The notes under the pieces are model-generated. The model was not told the DNA's origin. It ran no database searches and saw nothing but the letters and a program-made list of their open reading frames with translations. A DNA stretch of 28,292 nt. Origin: JALRBM01 sp966186595 (GTDB taxonomy: Bacteria > Patescibacteriota > Saccharimonadia > Saccharimonadales > Saccharimonadaceae). How positions within the stretch are numbered: the first letter of the stretch is position 1; each line of letters starts with the position of its first letter. The stretch covers positions 1 through 28,292 of the forward strand of contig CBIFWO010000010.1 in NCBI GenBank assembly GCA_966186595.1, read 5' to 3'. This document shows, in pieces, positions 22,876 to 28,292 of the stretch. Made by a program: the position numbers and the translations under genes.

Positions 22876-22909
22876 CAAACCCCGGTCAACACGCATTGAC
22901 CGGGGTTTG
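22876..22909. terminator. Perfect 14-bp terminator stem
   Basis: Arms 22876-22889 and 22896-22909 with a 6-base loop. It lies between the 43-aa ORF and the end of the ABC permease gene (22925) and serves both directions. A short T tract follows on the plus strand. Confidence 0.85.
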
Positions 22910-22924
22910 TTCCCTGGCTACTTC

Positions 22925-23734
22925 TTAATGACTCGTCTTGCGACGGAAAAGCCATGAGGCAACAAACATGGAAACAACCATGATACCCACACACCAAGTA
23001 ATCGCAATCCAAAGGTGATCACCAACAGGAGTGCCGAGCATCAAGGCACGGATCGCTTCGATAATGTGAGTGATTGGCTGGTTCTCTGCAAAAGCCTTAA
23101 GCACCGAATTCATCCCCTCCGTTGGAACGAACGCACTACTGGCAAAGGTGAGAGGGAAGACAACAATGAATGAAAGCCACTGCACACCCTCGATACTTTT
23201 CGCCATCACCCCGGCAATCGCGGAGAGCCATGAAAAGGCAAGGGTAAAGAGAAGCACTAATCCAGTAATTACAATCCAGTCCAGAAAATCAGCATTTGAT
23301 CTGAAGCCAATAACCAACCCCGCCAGGATCATCACCGCAGTTGAAATGCCGTTACGGAAAAGGTCAGAAACGACATGACCATTTAGAACGGCCAAATTTG
23401 CCATCGGAAGCGAGCGGAACCTGTCGATGATCCCCTTCTGCATATCATTGGCAACTGCTATAGCCGTGGTTGTGGATCCAAACGCCACCGTCTGGACAAT
23501 GATACCCGCCATCAAAAAGTTCAGATAGCTCACCCCCGGCGGCAATGCCTGTGAAATCGCTCCACCAAACACAGCAGCAAACAATACGAGGAACATGATC
23601 GGTTGGAAAAACGTTCCCAGCAGCTGATCTGTGTTCCGGATAATGTGCGTACTGCTTCGCTTGATCATCAGAAGCGAATCCATCACCCACAAGAAAGCCT
23701 TCGGTTTCTTTTCAAATTCTAGTTGAACAGCCAT
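22925..23734 (-). CDS. ABC-2 type transporter permease (DrrB-like)
   Basis: Membrane half of an ABC exporter. 269 residues with about six hydrophobic helices; the N-terminal HIIRNTDQLLGTFFQPIMFLVLF and the central AVANDMQKGIIDRFRSLPM are characteristic of daunorubicin-resistance DrrB/ABC-2 permeases. FPLTFASSAFVPTEGMNSVLKAFAENQPITHIIEAIRALM marks the C-terminal part. Its ATG overlaps the stop of the ATPase gene (TAATG), so the pair is one operon. Substrate unknown: drug, lipid or peptide export are all compatible. Confidence 0.92.
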   Translation of the reverse strand: MAVQLEFEKKPKAFLWVMDSLLMIKRSSTHIIRNTDQLLGTFFQPIMFLVLFAAVFGGAISQALPPGVSYLNFLMAGIIVQTVAFGSTTTAIAVANDMQKGIIDRFRSLPMANLAVLNGHVVSDLFRNGISTAVMILAGLVIGFRSNADFLDWIVITGLVLLFTLAFSWLSAIAGVMAKSIEGVQWLSFIVVFPLTFASSAFVPTEGMNSVLKAFAENQPITHIIEAIRALMLGTPVGDHLWIAITWCVGIMVVSMFVASWLFRRKTSH

Positions 23735-24702
23735 TATTTCTTCCCTTTCTTTTCTGCAGGTTTCTTTGCCCCTTTACCAGTGAGCGAAAGGAACACATCA
23801 TCAAGCGTTGGCTTGTGAATTGTCATTGCCGTAAATTCGATTTTATCCTTTGCAAGCGTGTCCAGAACTTTCTTCACATCTGCATTTGTATTCTTGATCA
23901 CGGTCGTAAGTGAAAATTCTTTATCTTTTTTGTCGGCCACATCTTTTCCAAGGGCTTTTACCGCTTTTGCATATTGGCCTTCGCCTGCAAAAGTGAGTTC
24001 GAGGCGATCCTTGCCTACCTTGCTCTTTAGTTCAACAGCACTTCCCTCTGCGATCACTTTACCGCCATCAATGACAACGATATTATCGGCCAACTGATCG
24101 GCCTCCTCAAGGTATTGAGTCGTAAGGAGAATTGTCGTCCCATTGTCCATCAATTTTTTAATAATTGCCCACATAGCTAGTCGTGATCGTGGGTCAAGAC
24201 CAGTCGTTGGTTCATCAAGGAAAATGATTGGGGGAGCAGCAATTAGACTCACGGCCAGGTCGAGGCGACGGCGCATACCACCCGAATAGGTCTTAGCTGG
24301 ACGGTCGGCTGCTTTTTCCAAATCGAATTCCTTTAGTAATTCATTCGCACGGGCAATCGCACTTCTTTTTGTCAGTCGATACAGACGACCCATCATGACC
24401 AGGTTTTCACGTCCGGTGAGCAGCTCGTCCACCGCAGCAGACTGACCAGTCAGACCGATCACACTTCGAACTTTGTCGGCCTCTTTGACGACATCGTAGC
24501 CTTCGACTGAAACAGAACCGCCGTCAAACGAGAGAAGGGTACTAAGAATTCGCACCGTTGTTGTTTTACCCGCACCGTTTGGCCCTAGCAGCGCCAGCAT
24601 CGTTCCTCGTTCCACCTTGAGATCGACGCCCTTAAGCACATTATTTGAGCCATAGGACTTCTTGAGGCCTTTCGCCTCGATGACATATTCTTTTTTAGCC
24701 AT
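23734..24702 (-). CDS. ABC transporter ATPase (DrrA-like)
   Basis: Nucleotide-binding subunit powering export with the DrrB-like permease. 322 residues: Walker A GPNGAGKT, Q-loop in IGLTGQSAAVDE, signature YSGGMRRR, Walker B IIFLDEPTTGLD and H-loop-region TTQYLEEAD (the H-loop His is Gln here, as in DrrA). The C-terminal extension of about 100 residues matches the DrrA-type domain and ends in a Lys-rich tail (GAKKPAEKKGKK). AAGGA is 7 bases before the ATG, and TAAAAT upstream is the likely -10 box. Confidence 0.95.
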   Translation of the reverse strand: MAKKEYVIEAKGLKKSYGSNNVLKGVDLKVERGTMLALLGPNGAGKTTTVRILSTLLSFDGGSVSVEGYDVVKEADKVRSVIGLTGQSAAVDELLTGRENLVMMGRLYRLTKRSAIARANELLKEFDLEKAADRPAKTYSGGMRRRLDLAVSLIAAPPIIFLDEPTTGLDPRSRLAMWAIIKKLMDNGTTILLTTQYLEEADQLADNIVVIDGGKVIAEGSAVELKSKVGKDRLELTFAGEGQYAKAVKALGKDVADKKDKEFSLTTVIKNTNADVKKVLDTLAKDKIEFTAMTIHKPTLDDVFLSLTGKGAKKPAEKKGKK

Positions 24703-24776
24703 GTATTTCCTTACATCTTAAACAATGATTTTATTTTACCACAAGAGAAGGGGAGGGGAGTGCAGAATACGAAAGA

Positions 24777-24797
24777 GACCACGGTATTTCCGTGATC
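24777..24797 (-). terminator. Hairpin terminator of the 48-aa gene
   Basis: On the minus strand GATCACGG and CCGTGGTC (one G-U pair) enclose a 5-base loop, followed by TCTTTCG. Confidence 0.65.
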
Positions 24798-24823
24798 TTA
24801 CTTCCCCATTTCTTGCCTATGCC

Positions 24824-24970
24824 CTATTCGATTTCAATATCATCGGGAAGGGCAGCGTGGTGTGTCTGAATAAACGATTGTAATTCCTCGCTTGTCCTTG
24901 GTCGGTTCCAGGTGGCAAGCTCTAGGATATCGCTCATTGTGACTGGCTCGACATCAGCTGAATGATCCAT
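24824..24970 (-). CDS. 48-residue acidic small protein
   Basis: An ATG at 24970 with AAAGGA 7 bases upstream opens a frame of 48 codons ending TAG. The product begins MDHSADVEPVTMSDILELATW and ends DDIEIE; a helix around SDILELA and another around SEELQSFIQTHHA are likely. A hairpin terminator follows. It stands alone between the ABC exporter and the membrane/ATP-cone operon. No family recognised. Support comes from ribosome site, plausible composition and terminator, not from homology. Confidence 0.55.
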   Translation of the reverse strand: MDHSADVEPVTMSDILELATWNRPRTSEELQSFIQTHHAALPDDIEIE

Positions 24971-25073
24971 TTTGCATCCTTTTTGTTTTTATTGCTTTAT
25001 GTATTTATTTAAGCATAAAAATTATAAAAAAGCAATAGCAAAATGGGATGATTTCTTGTTACTTGAGCGGGTT

Positions 25074-25129
25074 CGCATATACTTATGCGTTATGACATTT
25101 TGACCGAAACAGTCCGCTTATGCTATAAA
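25074..25129 (+). promoter_or_regulatory. Promoter and operator-like palindrome of the membrane/ATP-cone operon
   Basis: TTGACC (25100-25105), 18 bases, TGC-TATAAA (-10 at 25124-25129). CGCATA and TATGCG (25074-25079 and 25084-25089) form a perfect inverted repeat with a 4-base spacer, 11 bases upstream of the -35, a likely activator or repressor site. Confidence 0.6.
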
Positions 25130-25158
25130 TAGTCATAAGAGGTAAAAAGAAAATAAAC

Positions 25159-25875
25159 ATGACTATTAGTCTCGCTATTGTCGCCTTCGCCGCCCTCATC
25201 CACGCAAGCTTTCAGCTAAGCGTGAGTATGCTGACACTTCTCAGTGGCCATGCCATCGGCAACAAAACGGCTCATTCCAAGCTGCTCCGCCTCACCTGCA
25301 GCTTTTTAACCGGTGCCGGCCTCATGACACTGCTTCTTATTTCGTTCACCAGCTTTGTATTTCAACACACATTCGGGGGGCACGTCCCACCTGTCATGTG
25401 GGCTGTTGGATGCGGACTCCTTATCGGCCTGGGTATCGCAGTATGGGCATTTTATTATCGTCGCGAAAAAGGAACTAGCCTGTGGCTGCCACGGGGAATC
25501 GCCCGCTACCTTAGTAACCGAACCAAAGCAACCAAACTCAGTGCCGAAGCGTTCGGCCTAGGCCTAAGCAGCGTGATTGGTGAGCTAGTATTCATCCTCG
25601 CGCCCATTGTCATCAGTGCGCTTGTTCTCATCCAGCTTCCACCTCTATGGCAACTGGCAGGCGTGGGCATCTACACTTTGATTTCCCTCTTGTCTCTACT
25701 CATCGTCTACATACTTGTCGGGAGTGGCCACAAACTGAGCAGGATCCAAAAATGGCGCGAGGACAACAAGCGATTTTTGCAGTTTACCGCGGGTAGCGGG
25801 CTGATCATCCTCGGTTTTTATGTATATGTCGACCAGGTTCTGTCCCAAACCGCATTTGCGTCAGGGGGGTTTTAA
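25159..25875 (+). CDS. Multi-span membrane protein of unknown function
   Basis: 238 residues with about six hydrophobic helices (residues about 4-26, 44-68, 79-100, 130-155, 160-190 and 210-228). The start ISLAIVAFAALIHASFQLSVSMLTLLSGH is distinctive, with His15 and His31 in or near the first helix. A basic loop (YYRREKGTSLWLPRGIARYLSNRTKATK) lies between helices 3 and 4. The layout recalls LysE/TauE/CcdA-type small transporters, but I cannot assign a family. Its stop overlaps the start of the ATP-cone gene (TAATG), so the genes are coupled. Ribosome site is weak (AGAGG some 16 bases upstream). Confidence 0.75.
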   Translation: MTISLAIVAFAALIHASFQLSVSMLTLLSGHAIGNKTAHSKLLRLTCSFLTGAGLMTLLLISFTSFVFQHTFGGHVPPVMWAVGCGLLIGLGIAVWAFYYRREKGTSLWLPRGIARYLSNRTKATKLSAEAFGLGLSSVIGELVFILAPIVISALVLIQLPPLWQLAGVGIYTLISLLSLLIVYILVGSGHKLSRIQKWREDNKRFLQFTAGSGLIILGFYVYVDQVLSQTAFASGGF

Positions 25876-26159
25876 TGTCCCTCGCCGTCGATATTGTCAA
25901 GCGTGGAGGCGAAAGGCCCAGTGAGCGCTTCAACAAAGATAAACTCTACGAAAGTATCCGTGCCGCCTGCTTGAGCGTCCGCACTCCTGACGGAGAAGCC
26001 GAGATAATAGCTGGAAAAGTTTGTGACGCTCTGATCATTTGGCTCAGTACCAAACCCGAAGTCACCAGTCACGACCTGCGCCGAAAAGCCACCGAGACCC
26101 TACAAATGTTTCACCCTGAAGCAGCATATTTATATAAACACCACCGGCTGGTCATGTAA
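25875..26159 (+). CDS. Stand-alone ATP-cone domain protein
   Basis: 94 residues that consist only of an ATP-cone: VKRGGERPSERFNKDKLYESIRAACLS, with the KR...F....L..S pattern that binds ATP/dATP, followed by the helical part (EIIAGKVCDALIIWLSTKPEVTSHDLRRKATETLQ) and ending in FHPEAAYLYKHHRLVM. In known proteins this domain is the allosteric nucleotide sensor of ribonucleotide reductase or sits in the NrdR repressor; here there is neither a reductase nor the NrdR zinc ribbon. It is coupled to both neighbours (TAATG overlap upstream; 12-base gap downstream). It may sense nucleotide level for the membrane protein or flavoprotein. Confidence 0.85.
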   Translation: MSLAVDIVKRGGERPSERFNKDKLYESIRAACLSVRTPDGEAEIIAGKVCDALIIWLSTKPEVTSHDLRRKATETLQMFHPEAAYLYKHHRLVM

Positions 26160-26171
26160 GGAGACCCGAAA

Positions 26172-27548
26172 ATGGCAAAGAAACCTCTATTCGACTATGA
26201 TCTGATCGTTATCGGTACCGGCGCTGGCGGCAGTGCTGCAGCTACCATCGCCGCGCGGGCAGGGAAGAGGGTAGCGGTAGTAGAGGCCGAAACATTTGGC
26301 GGCGAATCCCCTAATTGGGGTGACATTCCAACCAAGGCCCTCCTTCATGCTGCGACAATCTACGACGAGGCTAAGCGCGCTTCCCGCTTTGGTGTACGTT
26401 CGTCAACGATGGGCTACAACTACCCTTCACTCCTTGGCTGGAAAGACTTAGCCGTAAAGCGCACGGGTGCTGGCGGTAACAGACGATACTATGAAAACGA
26501 AGGTATTAGCGCTTTTCAGGGTACTGCGCACTTCCTCAGTCCCCACGAAATTAGCGTCAATCGACGTCATCTCTCAGCCGCGCACTTTCTTATCGCCACC
26601 GGATCGCACATCGAGATCCCCAACATTCCCGGCCTCGATAAAGCCGGCTATCAAACGCCACGTGCCATTCTACAGGCCACTCGACCGCCCCGCAGTCTCT
26701 TTGTAATTGGAGGTGGAACCATTGGCGTCGAGCTCGCACAGCTCATGGCGATTTTTGGCACCAAAGTAACAATTGGGGAAATTGCCAGCCGCATTCTTCC
26801 CTCTCAAGATGAGGAAGTCGGTGAACTAATGGGTCGACTACTTCGCGAACAAAAGGGGATAACATGCCTCACCGAAACCCGACTTGTCTCGGTCGTAAAA
26901 GATGGCATCGGCAAACGGGTCACCTACAGCAGGGGTGGCGTCGAAAAATCAATCCATGTTGATGAGGTGCTTGTCGCCACTGGTCGTGTTCCATGCGTTG
27001 ACCTCGGGCTGGAAAATGCGAGTGTTGACTATACGCCAAAAGGAATTCAAGTAAATAACTATTTACAGACCAGTGCGCCTCATATCTTTGCTGCTGGCGA
27101 TGTACTGGGGCACAGCAAACAAACGCACACCGCCCTTCTTGAAAGCCGTATAATAGCTCATAACATCCTCCATCCCAAGGAAAAAATCACGCCCGATTAT
27201 ACCGCCACTCCCCACCTCACCTTCACTTTTCCCGGAATCGCTCGCGTCGGGCTATCCGAAGACGATTGCCTTAGACGAGACCTTCCGATTAATAAAGGGA
27301 TTTCGTCGCTTAACATCATTGCACGCAGTAATACTTCCGACTTTCGGGATGGTTTTGTGAAAATCATTACCGATAAAAAAGGAGTGATTTTAGGGGCTAC
27401 TATTGTTGCACCAAATGCCGCCGAAATGATCCATGAACTGGTACTGGCAGTAAAATACCGCCTCACTGCACAGGATGTCGCCAACACGCCTCATGCCTTC
27501 CTTAGCTGGAGCGAGGCCGTCCGCGTCGCGGCGTCTCGCATCGGATAG
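26172..27548 (+). CDS. Lpd/SthA-like flavoprotein lacking both redox cysteines
   Basis: 458-residue FAD- and NAD(P)-binding oxidoreductase of the pyridine nucleotide-disulphide family. FAD motif GTGAGG (15-20), NAD(P) motif GGGTIG (180-185), a second FAD motif in FAAGDV, and a full dimerisation domain. The usual GGxCxNxGCxPxK active site reads GGESPNWGDIPTK (43-55): Cys become Ser46 and Asp51. The C-terminal His-Glu pair region reads HAFLSWSE. It therefore cannot perform dithiol chemistry. The nearest parallel is soluble transhydrogenase SthA (one Cys, GxxIPSKAL), so NAD(P)H oxidase, diaphorase or transhydrogenase activity is plausible. It starts with ATG after GGAG at about 8 bases. Confidence 0.93.
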   Translation: MAKKPLFDYDLIVIGTGAGGSAAATIAARAGKRVAVVEAETFGGESPNWGDIPTKALLHAATIYDEAKRASRFGVRSSTMGYNYPSLLGWKDLAVKRTGAGGNRRYYENEGISAFQGTAHFLSPHEISVNRRHLSAAHFLIATGSHIEIPNIPGLDKAGYQTPRAILQATRPPRSLFVIGGGTIGVELAQLMAIFGTKVTIGEIASRILPSQDEEVGELMGRLLREQKGITCLTETRLVSVVKDGIGKRVTYSRGGVEKSIHVDEVLVATGRVPCVDLGLENASVDYTPKGIQVNNYLQTSAPHIFAAGDVLGHSKQTHTALLESRIIAHNILHPKEKITPDYTATPHLTFTFPGIARVGLSEDDCLRRDLPINKGISSLNIIARSNTSDFRDGFVKIITDKKGVILGATIVAPNAAEMIHELVLAVKYRLTAQDVANTPHAFLSWSEAVRVAASRIG

Positions 27549-27551
27549 GTA

Positions 27552-27580
27552 TTGTTTTAGATCGCTCAATCTGTTAATAT
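27552..27580 (+). promoter_or_regulatory. Promoter of tRNA-fMet
   Basis: TTGTTT (27552-27557), 17 bases, TAATAT (27575-27580); transcription would begin about 5 bases before the tRNA. Confidence 0.7.
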
Positions 27581-27591
27581 AGTGGTTGTAC

Positions 27592-27669
27592 CGCGGGGTG
27601 GAGCAGTCTGGTCAGCTCGCGTGGCTCATAACCACGAGGTCAGAGGTTCAAATCCTCTCCCCGCAACCA
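27592..27669 (+). tRNA. Initiator tRNA-fMet (CAT)
   Basis: Acceptor CGCGGGG pairs with CCCCGCA leaving the C1-A72 mismatch that marks bacterial initiators. Anticodon stem CGTGG/CCACG around CTCATAA, T arm GGTTCAAATCC, encoded CCA at 27667-27669. A weak AGAG/CTCT hairpin with a T7 run follows at about 27723-27745. Confidence 0.97.
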
Positions 27670-27730
27670 TGAAAGGCTTTTCAAGTTCTGGAAGGTCTTT
27701 TTTGTTGTTCGACGTAATTACCGTAGAGGC

Positions 27731-28171
27731 TCAGTCTCTTTTTTTGTTGCCGCCGAACAGGAAGTTCATCCACTGCTCCATATTCGTTGCTGGCTCGCCC
27801 GACTGGGGCTTCTCACCCTTTACAACCACATCGGCATCCTTTGCCGACTGCGAATTTGGCGGGAGAATTAATGCTTTCTCGCCCGGGTTTGCCAGTCCCA
27901 CCCGCTCCCTCACTGCCAGCTCTTGGTATTCACTGCTTTTATAGAATCGTTGCTGAAGCAAAAGATTAGCCGTTTCAAGCTCGAGAAGCTTTTGCTCACG
28001 CGAGCGGGCATCCAGCTCCTTCTGAAGGCCGTAGTTACGTTGCATCATTTCAATTGATCCCCACGCCCAGCTCGCTCCAATTAGAAGTGCCACCGCAACG
28101 ACGATATTATTCATCGTAAGATAGCGATGCTGAATATGATAATAAAGTCTACGAATGTTTATTTTTTTCAT
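27731..28171 (-). CDS. Septum formation initiator (FtsB/DivIC-like)
   Basis: 146 residues: a basic cytoplasmic N-terminus, one membrane helix (about 22-38, IVVAVALLIGASWAWGS), a coiled coil (about 40-78, rich in Glu/Leu/Gln), and the family motif YQELAVRERVGLANPGEKALILPP. The tail is polar and charged. It would form part of the FtsQ-L-B divisome subcomplex. Length is above E. coli FtsB (103 aa), mainly through the C-terminal tail. TATAAT lies 12 bases before the ATG, leaving almost no leader and no Shine-Dalgarno. It is divergent from the tRNA at 28227. Confidence 0.88.
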   Translation of the reverse strand: MKKINIRRLYYHIQHRYLTMNNIVVAVALLIGASWAWGSIEMMQRNYGLQKELDARSREQKLLELETANLLLQQRFYKSSEYQELAVRERVGLANPGEKALILPPNSQSAKDADVVVKGEKPQSGEPATNMEQWMNFLFGGNKKRD

Positions 28172-28226
28172 TTTTCTATAGCAATTATAGCCTAACAGAT
28201 TGGAATACGCTATAATCTGGGAAGCT

Positions 28227-28292
28227 GGGGGCGTAGCTCATCGGTTAGAGCAGGCGGCTCATAACCACTTGGTAGTTGGTTCGATTCCAACC
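28227..28292 (+). tRNA. tRNA with CAT anticodon, probably Ile2, cut by window end
   Basis: Acceptor 5' strand GGGGGCG, D arm GCTC/GAGC, anticodon loop CTCATAA, T arm GTTGG/CCAAC up to the edge. The body from D arm through anticodon resembles tRNA-Ile2 (GCAGGCG.CTCATAA..CACTTGG), which would need lysidine modification by the TilS in this window. TATAAT at 28211-28216 is the -10 box. Confidence 0.85.

Noticed and set aside
1..28292. CRISPR arrays and insertion sequences
   Set aside because: No regularly spaced direct repeats, no transposase-like ORF and no terminal inverted repeats with target duplications were seen.

Overview
The window looks like a chromosome segment from a Patescibacteria (CPR) bacterium, most likely a Saccharibacteria (TM7) lineage. 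This is an inference. It rests on compact, short versions of core proteins (a 277-residue TilS), several genes whose -10 boxes sit right against the start codon (leaderless style), tRNA genes with encoded CCA, and the style of the accessory genes. TGA is used as a stop (for example in the ftsB-like gene and the recombinase), so the code is not the TGA=Gly code of Gracilibacteria.

Left core block (1-8979, mostly minus strand): tilS, ftsH, murJ and a 3'-truncated lepA. Between murJ and lepA lies about 230 bases rich in inverted repeats. A secreted protein gene (plus) converges on a Y-family DNA polymerase gene that overlaps a small upstream partner. Positions 9000-10600 hold two unusually GC-rich genes of unknown function. 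Each has its own near-consensus promoter, and each is followed by a copy of a 16-base motif and hairpins.

Integrated island (about 10634-19290): a large serine recombinase reads into the antisense strand of a tRNA-Met gene, so its last residues are encoded by tRNA sequence. A decayed copy of that tRNA's 3' end lies at 19267-19290 and is the likely other junction. The cargo is lower in GC and defence-like: a 60-aa ORF; a structured RNA leader with a membrane-anchored protein; a restriction-modification set (D12-class adenine methylase, BglII-like endonuclease, Xre controller); a PHP-domain plus ABC-type ATPase protein overlapping a small acidic partner; and a three-gene operon led by a Panacea (SocA-like) antitoxin-type protein.

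Right core block (19388-28292): a nucleotidyltransferase-like protein, a YggT-family membrane protein, an ECF sigma/anti-sigma pair with a recognisable ECF-type promoter, a GC-rich 43-aa ORF, a DrrAB-type ABC exporter and a 48-aa ORF. Next comes a tight operon of a multi-span membrane protein, a stand-alone ATP-cone protein and a flavoprotein that has lost both redox cysteines. The window ends with tRNA-fMet, an FtsB/DivIC-like gene and a truncated CAT tRNA that resembles tRNA-Ile2.

The strongest candidates for something new are the tRNA-anchored defence island (especially the PHP-ATPase pair), the structured RNA at 12669-12825, the GC-rich orphan genes, and the membrane/ATP-cone/Cys-less flavoprotein operon.
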